Origin: VRUE01 sp035997045
Lineage (GTDB): Bacteria > Actinomycetota > Thermoleophilia > Solirubrobacterales > 70-9
Reading direction: 5' to 3'
NCBI GenBank assembly: GCA_035997045.1
Contig: DASYIY010000020.1
Coordinates: forward strand, 1-57,529
Length of the DNA stretch: 57,529 bases
A program made the position numbers and the translations under genes. Numbering within the stretch: position 1 is the first letter of the stretch; each line of letters starts with the position of its first letter. Below, piece after piece: positions 8,296 through 16,275 of the stretch. The notes beneath the pieces were generated by a model. It saw only the letters and a list, made by a program, of their open reading frames with translations. It was not told where the DNA came from and ran no database searches.

Positions 8296-9416
8296 GACTC
8301 GCCGTCCTTGAGGCCGCGGTGGGCGACGATCCGCACGTCGACGCCGGGCGGAGTCGCCCGCATCAGCTTCTGCGGCAAGGGGGTCCGCAACCGGGCGAGG
8401 CCCCTCGCCGGCAGCGACTCGCCGACCATGATGTAGGTGGAGCCACGCTCGCGCACGACCCGCGCCACCGCCGCGACAACGTCGTCGTGCTCCTCGATCA
8501 GCAGGGTCGCGCCGAGCACCGAGGCGAGCCGGCGCAGCGCCGTCACTTGGCGCTCGACCTCGCCCTCGATCGGTTTGCCGGGCGACTTGACCCAGAGCAG
8601 ATCGAGGTCGGTGCCGAGCCGCTGCGCCGAGCGCCAGGCGCGGCGGACGAGCCGCTGGGAGCTTGGTTGGGGACGGATCAGGGCGAGCAGGCGCTCCCCC
8701 ACCGCCTTCGGAACCTCCTCGGCGACTCGCTCCTCGCGGGTCCCGACCTGCTCCGCCTGATGCAGGGTCAGCCGCTTGGTCTCGACGTCCTCGGCCACCT
8801 GGCGCAGGCTGACCTCGCGCAGCGCTGCAAGGTTCTCGATCCGGAAGAAGTTGTTGAGGGCAGCGTCGATGTTCTCGCCCGGATAGATCTTGCCGGCGCG
8901 CAGGCGCGCGATCAGGGCCTCCGGGGTGAGGTCGATCAGGACGATCTCGTCGGCCGTGCCGAGAACCGAGTCCGGCACGGTCTCACGCACGGTGACCCCG
9001 GTCAGCTCGGCGACCCGGTCGTTGAGCGACTCCAGGTGCTGGACGTTGACCGTGGAGAAGACGTCGATCCCGGCCGCGAGCACGTCGGCGATGTCCTCGT
9101 AGCGCTTGCCGTGCTCGAGCCCGGGCGGGTTGGAGTGAGCGAGCTCGTCGATCAGCGCCAGATCGGGCTTGCGGGCGAGCAGCGCCGGCAGGTCCATCTC
9201 CTCGACCATGACATCGCGGTAGCGGACGCTGCGACGCGGCACCACCTCGAGCCCCCCGGCCTGCTCGGTCGTCTCCTGGCGCTTGTGCGGCTCCAGGTAG
9301 CCGATCGCCACGTCGCGGCCGCCGTCGGCCTCGGCGTGGCCCTCCTGCAACATCCGGTAGGTCTTGCCCACTCCGGCTGCCATGCCAAGAAAGATCTTGT
9401 AGTGGCCGCGGGTCAT
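8292..9416 (-). CDS. kdpD: KdpD sensor half (KdpD domain plus USP domain, no kinase)
   Basis: This 374-residue protein contains only the cytoplasmic N-terminal part of KdpD: the KdpD domain with Walker A GMAAGVGKT (11-19) and Walker B-like ALIDELAHSNPPG, then a USP domain (about 240-365). Full KdpD is about 900 residues and continues with four TM segments, HisKA and HATPase. Here those parts are encoded separately at 15097-16254, on the far side of the structural genes. The gene follows kdpB by 14 bases and overlaps the USP gene, so it is made together with the pump. It probably acts in trans on the kinase half. Confidence 0.88.
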   Translation of the reverse strand: MTRGHYKIFLGMAAGVGKTYRMLQEGHAEADGGRDVAIGYLEPHKRQETTEQAGGLEVVPRRSVRYRDVMVEEMDLPALLARKPDLALIDELAHSNPPGLEHGKRYEDIADVLAAGIDVFSTVNVQHLESLNDRVAELTGVTVRETVPDSVLGTADEIVLIDLTPEALIARLRAGKIYPGENIDAALNNFFRIENLAALREVSLRQVAEDVETKRLTLHQAEQVGTREERVAEEVPKAVGERLLALIRPQPSSQRLVRRAWRSAQRLGTDLDLLWVKSPGKPIEGEVERQVTALRRLASVLGATLLIEEHDDVVAAVARVVRERGSTYIMVGESLPARGLARLRTPLPQKLMRATPPGVDVRIVAHRGLKDGES

Positions 9417-9430
9417 TGCCGCGCCTGCGC

Positions 9431-11494
9431 TCAGGCTCCCAGCAGGTTATGGACGATCAGGTCGATCAGCTTGATCCCGATGAAGGGGGCGATCAGACCA
9501 CCGAGCCCGTAGATCAGCATGTTGCGGCGCAGCAAGCCGGTGGCGCCGATCGGCCGGTAGCGGACGCCGCGCAGAGAGAGCGGGATCAGCAGCGGGATGA
9601 TCAGCGCGTTGAAGATCACCGCAGAGAGGATCGCCGATTGCGGGGTTCCCAGCGACATCACGTTGAGCGCATTGAGCGGGCCGTCGTGGCCGGCGAGCGC
9701 GTAGGTGGTCGCAAACATCGCCGGCAGGATCGCGAAGTACTTGGCGACATCGTTGGCGATCGAGAAGGTGGTCAGGGCGCCGCGGGTGATCAGCAACTGC
9801 TTGCCGACCTCGACGATCTCGATCAGCTTCGTCGGATTGGAGTCGAGATCGACCATGTTGCCCGCCTCGCGCGCTGCCTGGGTGCCGGTATTCATCGCCA
9901 CGCCGACATCGGCCTGGGCCAAGGCTGGTGCGTCGTTGGTGCCGTCCCCGGTCATCGCGATCAGGCGGCCGTCGGCCTGCTGCTCCTTGATCAATTCCAG
10001 CTTGCGCTCTGGGGTCGCTTCGGCGAGGAAGTCATCGACGCCGGCCTCCTCGGCGATCTTGGCAGCGGTCAGCTTGTTGTCGCCGGTGACCATGATCGTG
10101 CGGATGCCCATCGCTCGCAGCTGGTCGAAGCGAACGTTCATCCCCTCCTTGATCACGTCCTTGAGGTAGACCACTCCTAGCACGCGCTCGTTGCGGGCGA
10201 CCGCGAGCGGGGTGCCACCCTCGCGGCCGATCCGGTCGAGCTCCGCCCGAAGCTCAGCCGGGGCGCGGCCGCCCTCGGCGCTGACCCAATCTTCGATCGC
10301 ATCGCCGGCGCCCTTGCGCAAGCGAGTGCCATTGTAGTCGACACCGCTCATCCGGGTCTGCGCAGTGAAGGGGACGAACTCGGGCTCGTGGCCGGCGAAG
10401 GTGTGCTCGCGGATGCCGAAACTCTTGGCGAGGACGACGATCGAGCGGCCCTCCGGGGTCTCGTCGGAAAGCGAGGACATCTGCGCCGCCTCGGCCAGCT
10501 CCTCGACCTCGACCCCCGGCATCGGCATGAACTCGACTGCCTCGCGGTTGCCGAGGGTGATCGTGCCGGTCTTGTCGAGCAGCAGCACGTCGCAGTCGCC
10601 GGAGGCCTCGACCGCGCGGCCGGAGAGGGCGAGCACGTTGCGGCGGACGAGGCGGTCCATGCCGGCGATTCCGATCGCCGAGAGCAAGGCGCCGATCGTC
10701 GTCGGGATCAGGGCGACGAGAAGGGCGATCAGGGTCGTCTCGGAGAGTTCGGTACCGGCAAAGAGGGCGAAGGGGCGCAGCGAGACGACCACAACGACGA
10801 AGATCAGGGTCAGGGCAGCCAAGAGAATCCCGAGGGCGATCTCATTCGGGGTCTTGCGCCGCTCGGCGCCCTCGACCAGGGCGATCATGCGGTCGAGGAA
10901 CGATTTGCCCGGTTCCTGGGTGATCTCGACCACGATCCGGTCAGAGAGCACCTTGGTGCCGCCGGTGACGGCGCTGCGATCGCCGCCGGCCTCGCGGATC
11001 ACCGGCGCCGACTCGCCTGTGATCGCCGACTCGTCGACCGAGGCGATGCCCTCGATCACCGTTCCGTCGCCGGGAACCGGCTCCCCCGCCTCGACCACGA
11101 CGACATCGCCGCGGACCAGCTCGGAGGCCGGCTTCTCGCCGCCATCGCGCAGACGGGCCATGGTCTCGGTTCGCATCGCCCGCAGGCTGGCGGCCTGGGC
11201 GCGACCGCGGCCCTCGGCCAGGGCCTCGGCGAGATTGGCGAAGACGACCGTCAGCCAGAGCCAGACAGTGACGCTGAAGGTGAACCATGAAGGCTCGTGG
11301 CCACCGCCGAGTGGACTGCCACCGAAGACCTGGATCAGCCAGGCAACGGTCGTGATCAGGGCACCGATCTCGACCACAAATATGACCGGATTGCGGGCCT
11401 GCACCTTCGGGTCGAGCTTGACGAAAGACTCGAGCAGGGCCGGACGGAGGATCTCAGGATCGAAAAGCGAGCGGGCCTGGGTTTCGGTGGTCAT
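9431..11494 (-). CDS. kdpB: potassium-transporting ATPase B subunit
   Basis: This is the catalytic P-type ATPase subunit of the high-affinity potassium pump, 687 residues. The phosphorylation motif DKTGT starts at Asp307, the actuator motif TGES is at 159-162, and GDGTNDAPAL is present in the hinge region. TM helices are grouped as in other KdpB proteins, with the last three near the C-terminus. The start overlaps the kdpC stop by four bases. The gene order here is kdpF-A-C-B, with kdpC before kdpB; the usual order is kdpFABC. Confidence 0.95.
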   Translation of the reverse strand: MTTETQARSLFDPEILRPALLESFVKLDPKVQARNPVIFVVEIGALITTVAWLIQVFGGSPLGGGHEPSWFTFSVTVWLWLTVVFANLAEALAEGRGRAQAASLRAMRTETMARLRDGGEKPASELVRGDVVVVEAGEPVPGDGTVIEGIASVDESAITGESAPVIREAGGDRSAVTGGTKVLSDRIVVEITQEPGKSFLDRMIALVEGAERRKTPNEIALGILLAALTLIFVVVVVSLRPFALFAGTELSETTLIALLVALIPTTIGALLSAIGIAGMDRLVRRNVLALSGRAVEASGDCDVLLLDKTGTITLGNREAVEFMPMPGVEVEELAEAAQMSSLSDETPEGRSIVVLAKSFGIREHTFAGHEPEFVPFTAQTRMSGVDYNGTRLRKGAGDAIEDWVSAEGGRAPAELRAELDRIGREGGTPLAVARNERVLGVVYLKDVIKEGMNVRFDQLRAMGIRTIMVTGDNKLTAAKIAEEAGVDDFLAEATPERKLELIKEQQADGRLIAMTGDGTNDAPALAQADVGVAMNTGTQAAREAGNMVDLDSNPTKLIEIVEVGKQLLITRGALTTFSIANDVAKYFAILPAMFATTYALAGHDGPLNALNVMSLGTPQSAILSAVIFNALIIPLLIPLSLRGVRYRPIGATGLLRRNMLIYGLGGLIAPFIGIKLIDLIVHNLLGA

Positions 11495-12150
11495 TTCAGC
11501 GGTGCTTCCTTGTCGAGGGCGATGTTGAGCTCGAGGACGTTGACTCCGGGCTCGCCGAACAAGCCAAGCGAGCGTCCGTCCGTGCTGGCGGAGATCAGGT
11601 CTTCGACCTGGGATAGCGACAGCCGGCGGACCGCGGCTATGCGATGCGCCTGGACCAGCGCATTGGCTTCGGAGATATGGGGATCGACTCCGGAGGCCGA
11701 TTGGGTCACCGCGTCGACCGGCACCCGATCCTTGCTCAAGCCTTTGTCGTACGGCTTCTCGAGGGCGACGTAGGAGGCGAGGTTTTCGCGAACTTCTTCG
11801 CGCGCTTCGGCGCTGTTCGGGCCAGCGTTGCCGAAGTAGGTGACGTTTCCCGAGTAACCGGTCGCCGAGGGGCGGGGCTGGAAGTAGCCCTTGTCGGGCG
11901 CGAGGATTTCTTCTTCTTCTTCGTCGTCGTCGAACTTGGGCTTGCCGTTCTTGCCAAGCACAGGGTGCGAAAAAGGCTGTCCGATCAGGCTCGAGCCGAC
12001 GACCCTGCCGTTGACGCTGAGCTTTGAGCCATTGGCCTTGCCCGGGAAGAGCACCTGGGAGATGCCGGTTATCGCCAGCGGGTAGACCAGGCCAAGGAAG
12101 ACGGTCAGCACGATCACCGCGAGCAGCGAGGTGATGAGGTCCTTGCGCAT
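11491..12150 (-). CDS. kdpC: potassium-transporting ATPase C subunit
   Basis: This 219-residue subunit has one N-terminal TM helix (TSLLAVIVLTVFLGLVYPLAITGISQVLF) and an extracytoplasmic domain containing the family motifs GSSLIGQPFS, FQPRPSATGYSGN and SGVDPHISEANALVQAHRIA. It carries an acidic insert (FDDDEEEEEILAPDKGY, about residues 73-89) not typical of short KdpC proteins. It stabilises KdpA-KdpB. The gene lies directly after kdpA and overlaps kdpB, an unusual position because kdpC normally follows kdpB. Confidence 0.94.
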   Translation of the reverse strand: MRKDLITSLLAVIVLTVFLGLVYPLAITGISQVLFPGKANGSKLSVNGRVVGSSLIGQPFSHPVLGKNGKPKFDDDEEEEEILAPDKGYFQPRPSATGYSGNVTYFGNAGPNSAEAREEVRENLASYVALEKPYDKGLSKDRVPVDAVTQSASGVDPHISEANALVQAHRIAAVRRLSLSQVEDLISASTDGRSLGLFGEPGVNVLELNIALDKEAPLK

Positions 12151-13905
12151 CTAGAACAACCTCGTGGTCAGGCTCTGGACGATCGGCCCGAGCAGGATGG
12201 CGGGAAAGAAGGTGAGGGCACCGACCAGGATCACGACGCCGACAAGGAGGAAGACAAAGGTCGGGTTGTCGGTGCGCATCGTCCCCAGGCCCGCCGGCGA
12301 GACCTTCTTGCCGGCAAGGGAGCCGGCGACTGCGAGGACGAAGAGGATCGGCAGAAAGCGGGCGCCGACCATCACCGCGCCGCCGAGCAGGTCGGCGAAG
12401 CTGATCCCATAGGCACCGGCGTTACCCGGCGCGTCGGGCTGGATGAAGCCGGTGTAGCCGGCGAGGGCAGAGCCATTGTTGTTGGCCTGCGAGAGGTAGG
12501 CGTAGAGGGTCTCGGAGAAGCCCTGCGGGTTGACGCCGTAAAGCGAGCGCGTCCCCAACCTGGTCGCCGAGGCGAGCCCGGAAGCAAGCAGGGTGAACAG
12601 CGGCGTCACCAGCACCCCGAGGGCAACCAGCTTGATCTCCCTCGCCCCGATCTTCTTGCCCAGGTACTCCGGAGTGCGGCCGACCATCAGGCCGCCGATG
12701 AAGACGGCGAGGATGACGTAGAGCAGCATCGAGTACAGGCCCGCGCCGACGCCGCCGAAGATCACCTCGCTGAAGCCAAGGTTGGCGAACGGCACGGCCT
12801 GCCCAAGCCCAGTCAGCGACTCGAGGGCAGCGTTGACGGCGCCGCAGGAGGTGACCGTGGTCACCGCCGTCCACAGCGAGGACTCGGCGATGCCGAAGCG
12901 CTGCTCCTTGCCGGTGAGGTTGCCACCGGTGGAGCCGTCGAAGGCGTGGGTGTGCAGGCCTGCCAAGTGCTGGGCCGGGGTGCCATGCTGCTCGGCGATG
13001 TAGGCGACGACCACGCCGCCGACGAAGAGGGCGAACATCGCCGAAAAGATCGCCCAGCCCTGGCGCTGGCTGCCGACCATGCGCCCGTAGGTGTAGGTGA
13101 GGGCGGCGGGGATGACCAGGATCAGCAGCAACTCGAAAAAGTTGGTCAGGCCGCTGGGGTTCTCGAAGGGGAAGGCCGAGTTGACGTTGAAGAAGCCGCC
13201 GCCGTTGGTGCCGAGCTCCTTGATCGCCTCCTGCGAAGCGACCGGTCCCTGGCCGAGGGTCTGGCTGGCGCCGGTGAGGGTGTGGACCACGGTGGCGTGG
13301 CTGAGGTTCTGAATCACCCCCTGGGAGACGAGGAAGAGGGCGCCGACGATCGAGATCGGCACCAAGATGTAGAGGAGGATGCGGACCAGGTCCTGCCAGA
13401 AGTTGCCGATCGCCCGCCCGCTGCGGGCGGCGATGCCGCGGATCAGGGCAACGACCACCGCGATCCCGACCGCCGCCGAGACGAAGTTCTGCACCGCCAG
13501 GCCCGCCATCTGGGAGAAGTAGGAGAGCGTCGTTTCGCCTCCGTAGTACTGCCAGTTGGTATTGGTGATGAATGAGGACGTCGTGTTGAAGCTGAGGTCC
13601 CAGGGGCCGGACTTGAAGCCTTCGGGGTTGAACGGGTGGATGCCCTGGGTGCGCAGGATCAGGTAGAGGGCGACCCAGAACAGAAACGAGAAGACGATCA
13701 GGCTGCGGGCATAGCCCTTCCAGTCCTGCCCCTCATCGGGCCGCACGCGCAACGCCTTGTAGGCGATGCGCTCGATCGGCCCGACGACGGGAGACAGGAA
13801 GACCCTCTGGTTGGTGAAGAGCCGCGCCATATAGATGCCGACCGGCTTGACCAACGCCACCACGACGGCGATGAAGACCGCGATCTGCACCCAGCCCTGG
13901 AACAT
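12151..13905 (-). CDS. kdpA: potassium-transporting ATPase A subunit
   Basis: This 584-residue potassium-binding and translocating subunit belongs to the superfamily of K+ transporters. About ten TM segments and the repeated selectivity-filter regions are visible (for example SSFITNTNWQYYGGETTLSYFSQM and GTNGGGFFNVNSAFPFENP). The segment CGAVNAALESLTGLGQ is also conserved. The ATG at 13905 directly abuts the kdpF stop (13906), indicating translational coupling. Confidence 0.95.
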   Translation of the reverse strand: MFQGWVQIAVFIAVVVALVKPVGIYMARLFTNQRVFLSPVVGPIERIAYKALRVRPDEGQDWKGYARSLIVFSFLFWVALYLILRTQGIHPFNPEGFKSGPWDLSFNTTSSFITNTNWQYYGGETTLSYFSQMAGLAVQNFVSAAVGIAVVVALIRGIAARSGRAIGNFWQDLVRILLYILVPISIVGALFLVSQGVIQNLSHATVVHTLTGASQTLGQGPVASQEAIKELGTNGGGFFNVNSAFPFENPSGLTNFFELLLILVIPAALTYTYGRMVGSQRQGWAIFSAMFALFVGGVVVAYIAEQHGTPAQHLAGLHTHAFDGSTGGNLTGKEQRFGIAESSLWTAVTTVTSCGAVNAALESLTGLGQAVPFANLGFSEVIFGGVGAGLYSMLLYVILAVFIGGLMVGRTPEYLGKKIGAREIKLVALGVLVTPLFTLLASGLASATRLGTRSLYGVNPQGFSETLYAYLSQANNNGSALAGYTGFIQPDAPGNAGAYGISFADLLGGAVMVGARFLPILFVLAVAGSLAGKKVSPAGLGTMRTDNPTFVFLLVGVVILVGALTFFPAILLGPIVQSLTTRLF

Positions 13906-14019
13906 CTAGAGCTTCTCCCCGCGCAGCAGGGCGTAGACCAGGTAGACGCAGACCAGGGCCGAGACGATCAGGCCGAAGAGGTCGGCACCGCCGAGCGTGG
14001 CCAGGGGCAGCGCGCTCAT
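13906..14019 (-). CDS. kdpF: KdpF, small membrane subunit
   Basis: This 37-residue single-TM peptide (core GLIVSALVCVYLVYALLRGEKL) has the normal size and position of KdpF, immediately upstream of kdpA, and ends with the usual short basic tail. KdpF stabilises the KdpABC complex in the membrane. Its ATG overlaps the stop of a 24-codon frame created by the repeat at 14012-14093. Confidence 0.85.
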   Translation of the reverse strand: MSALPLATLGGADLFGLIVSALVCVYLVYALLRGEKL

Positions 14020-14093
14020 ATCACTGGATTCGCGCCCAAATCGACCCGGATCGAATTCCCGGAAGTCACCGTGTCGATTTGGGCGCTCATATC
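14012..14093. repeat. 11-bp direct repeat enclosing a 14-bp inverted repeat in the kdpF leader
   Basis: GCGCTCATATC occurs at 14012-14022 and again at 14083-14093. Between and partly overlapping them, GCGCCCAAATCGAC (14032-14045) is the perfect inverse of GTCGATTTGGGCGC (14073-14086). Both direct repeats contain an ATGA stop-start junction, so the segment looks like an insertion or duplication that copied the kdpF start region. The intervening 75 bases keep an open frame. Confidence 0.7.
14016..14090 (-). CDS. 24-codon frame inside the inserted segment
   Basis: ATG 14090 overlaps the stop of the 41-aa peptide, and its own stop overlaps the kdpF ATG, so a ribosome could pass through three frames in sequence. 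The peptide (MSAQIDTVTSGN...) shows no membrane or other motif. It is more likely a by-product of the repeat than a functional peptide, but it would preserve coupling to kdpF. Confidence 0.3.
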   Translation of the reverse strand: MSAQIDTVTSGNSIRVDLGANPVI

Positions 14094-14212
14094 CGGTCGA
14101 TCAGGTCGATCGCCCAGTAAAGGAGGGCGAAGAGCCCGACGGCGATCGCTATCGCGAAAACGTCGGCGGCCGGACTACCGCCCCCGGGAAAGATGTCGGC
14201 GAGAAAGGACAA
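14087..14212 (-). CDS. 41-aa single-TM peptide at the head of the kdp operon
   Basis: TTG 14212 opens a frame of 41 codons with a clear TM helix (ADVFAIAIAVGLFALLYWAI) and a short charged end (DLIDRI). A small membrane peptide with an acidic/basic end precedes kdpF in many actinobacterial kdp operons, and this matches that type in size and place. The ribosome binding site is weak (GGTGGG close to the TTG). It may be a second small subunit or stabiliser of the pump. Confidence 0.55.
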   Translation of the reverse strand: MSFLADIFPGGGSPAADVFAIAIAVGLFALLYWAIDLIDRI

Positions 14213-14294
14213 GACCCACCGATAGTGCGCCGAACCCCATCAAGCCCGCATGAACAAAGGGGCCCGCCGCATACAGATTTCATAAAGATCGCGA

Positions 14295-14335
14295 GCGGTC
14301 GCAGTTTCCGCCGTTATACGGAGCGAAGTGCGACC
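14295..14335. repeat. palindromic repeat, copy B
   Basis: GCGGTCGCA at 14295-14303 faces TGCGACC at 14329-14335, around the core CCGTTATACGG, which is itself a small dyad. It is closely related to copy C, 30 bases away, and to copy A at 7693. It lies between the 3' end of kdpE and the head of the kdp operon. Confidence 0.65.
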
Positions 14336-14364
14336 TCATAAAGGTCGACGGCCGATCTTTGGGC

Positions 14365-14409
14365 TGCGGTCGCAGTTTCCGCCGCTATACGGCGCTAACT
14401 GCGACCGCA
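14365..14409. repeat. palindromic repeat, copy C
   Basis: This is the most perfect copy. TGCGGTCGCAGTT (14365-14377) pairs over all 13 bases with 14397-14409, and the loop contains a second dyad, GCCG-CTATA-CGGC. It starts 11 bases beyond the kdpE stop codon, as a terminator would. The nested-stem design and three copies in one window suggest a dispersed REP-like family. Confidence 0.7.
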
Positions 14410-14419
14410 CGCCCGCGGT

Positions 14420-15100
14420 TCAGGCGGCGAATCTGTAGCCGACGCCTGGGTCTGTGCGGATGTAGCGCGGGCCGTCCGGGGGCTCGATCTTGCCTCGCAG
14501 GTTGGCTACGTGGGCGCGCAGGACCTGCATCTCGTCGGCGTACTCGATCCCCCAGACCTCGACCAGCAGGGTGCGGTGGGTCATCAGCCGGCCCCGGTTC
14601 TGGGCCAGCGCCCGCAGCAGCTCGAACTCGGTCGGGGTCAGGTGGACGAGCTCGCCATCGCGCCGCACCGCCCGCGCCGCGAGGTCGATCTCGAGGCCCT
14701 CGGCGACGATCGTCGGCTCCAAGGCCTCGGGCCTCGCCCGCCGCAGCACGGCCTCCAGCCGGGCGACCAGCTCCGGCGGACCGAAGGGCTTGGTCACGTA
14801 GTCGTCGGCGCCCGCCGCCAATGCCCGCACCTTCGCCTCCTCCTCCCCCACCGCCGAGAGCACGATGATCGGCATCTCGCTCCACTCGCGCAGCCGTTCG
14901 GTCACCTCGACGCCGTCGATGTCGGGCAGCATCAGGTCGACGATCGCCGCCGCGGGGGGTTTCACGGCGGCGAGGTCAAGCGCCTCCTCGCCGCTTGCTG
15001 CAGGCACCGCCTCGTAGCCGGCGTCGCGGAGGATCACCTTCAGCGCCCGCAGGATCTGGGCCTCGTCATCGCAGACGAGCACCCGCGCCTCGCCGCTCAC
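14420..15100 (-). CDS. kdpE: KdpE response regulator
   Basis: This 226-residue OmpR-type regulator has a receiver domain with acidic pocket DD (11-12), phospho-acceptor Asp55 (AIVDLMLPDIDG) and the conserved Lys in YVTKPF. A winged-helix DNA-binding domain follows (about 130-226, LTPTEFELLRALAQNRGRLMTHRTLL). It overlaps the upstream kinase gene by four bases. Together they form the two-component system that normally activates kdp expression under potassium limitation. It is transcribed toward the kdp operon but separated from it by the palindromic repeats. Confidence 0.93.
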   Translation of the reverse strand: MSGEARVLVCDDEAQILRALKVILRDAGYEAVPAASGEEALDLAAVKPPAAAIVDLMLPDIDGVEVTERLREWSEMPIIVLSAVGEEEAKVRALAAGADDYVTKPFGPPELVARLEAVLRRARPEALEPTIVAEGLEIDLAARAVRRDGELVHLTPTEFELLRALAQNRGRLMTHRTLLVEVWGIEYADEMQVLRAHVANLRGKIEPPDGPRYIRTDPGVGYRFAA

Positions 15101-16254
15101 GCGACGGCCTCGGGATCCCGGTACGGGATCGAGACGACGAAGCTACTGCCTTGCCCGGGCAGCGATTCGACCGCGATCTCACCGCCGTTGGCCTCGACAA
15201 AGCCCTTGGCGATCGCCAGCCCCAGCCCGGTCCCACTCTGAGCGCCATTGGCGGTGCCGCGATGGAAGGGCTCGAAGATCCGCTGCCACTCGCTTTCCGG
15301 GATGCCGGGACCCTGGTCGACCACTCGCAACGTGATCTTGCCACCGACCGGCCTCGACTTGACCAGCACCGGCCGGCCGCCGCCGTGGTGGATCGCGTTC
15401 TCGATCAGGTTGGCGAAGGCCCGCTCGAGCTGGGCGGCGTCGGCCTCGACGATCGGCAGCTCGCGGTCGACCGTCAGCCGAACCAGCGCCGGTTGCGTCG
15501 TCGCTTCGCGGGCGGCGTCGAGCACCTCGGCGAGGTCGATCGCCTCCCGGTGTGGCTCCGCCTTGCCGGCTTCCAGCCGCGACATGTCGATCAGGTTCTC
15601 GACCAGGCGCGAGAGCCGCTCTCCCTCGCCGACCACCGCCTCGCTCAGCTCCGCCCGCTCCTCGGCGGTCGGCGACGCCGAGCCGAGCGCCGCGCCGCTG
15701 GCGATCATCGAGGTCAGCGGCGTGCGCAGGTCGTGGGAGATCGAGCGCAGCAGCGCCGTCTTCAACTCGTCGCTGCGGCGCAGCGCCTCGGCCTCGACCA
15801 TCTCGGACTGCATCCGGTCGCGCTCCTCCGACAGCTTCGCCAGCTCGTCCAGCGCCCGGTCGGCCTGCTCTCGCCGCCGCTCGGCCTCGACCGTCTGCGC
15901 CCGCGCCAGCCCGGCAACGCTGCTGCTGACCGCGGCGACGATCATGAAGGTCGCCAGCGCGACCCAGTTCTCTTCGTCGGCGATCGCGAAGCGGTGCAGT
16001 GGCGGGATCTGGAAGAAGTTGAAAGCGAGGGCGCTCGCCACCGACGCGAGCAGGCCCAGTCGCAGCCCCCAGACGATCGAGATCAGCAGGATCCCCGGCA
16101 GGTAAACGACTCCGAGCGAAACCACCGGCGCAACCGACTTCAGGGGATAGACGATCAGCGTTCCGGCCACCACCGCGGCAAGGGTCGCCAGGAGCCCGAG
16201 CCCGCTCGCCGGCGGTTCTCCGCTCAGCTCCAGCGGAAATCGGCGTCGAGACAT
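15097..16254 (-). CDS. KdpD kinase half (DUF4118, HisKA, HATPase)
   Basis: This 385-residue protein begins with the four-TM DUF4118 domain of KdpD (about residues 18-118). It continues with HisKA, phospho-acceptor His174 in SISHDLRTPLTSM, and an HATPase domain with NLIENAIHHGG, DQGPGIPESEW and GTGLGLAIAKGF. The cytoplasmic KdpD and USP domains normally found at the N-terminus are absent; they are encoded at 8292-9416. It therefore represents the C-terminal half of a split KdpD, phosphorylating KdpE next door. It could sense ions through its membrane region alone or through binding the separate sensor half. Confidence 0.9.
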   Translation of the reverse strand: MSRRRFPLELSGEPPASGLGLLATLAAVVAGTLIVYPLKSVAPVVSLGVVYLPGILLISIVWGLRLGLLASVASALAFNFFQIPPLHRFAIADEENWVALATFMIVAAVSSSVAGLARAQTVEAERRREQADRALDELAKLSEERDRMQSEMVEAEALRRSDELKTALLRSISHDLRTPLTSMIASGAALGSASPTAEERAELSEAVVGEGERLSRLVENLIDMSRLEAGKAEPHREAIDLAEVLDAAREATTQPALVRLTVDRELPIVEADAAQLERAFANLIENAIHHGGGRPVLVKSRPVGGKITLRVVDQGPGIPESEWQRIFEPFHRGTANGAQSGTGLGLAIAKGFVEANGGEIAVESLPGQGSSFVVSIPYRDPEAVA

Positions 16255-16275
16255 GCCGTCAGGTTAAGGCGCGGA

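Noticed and set aside
8319..9512. A 397-codon plus-strand frame.
   Set aside because: It is antisense to the KdpD sensor gene, whose Walker and USP motifs are clear. The product is Asp/Arg/Gly-rich and resembles no protein.
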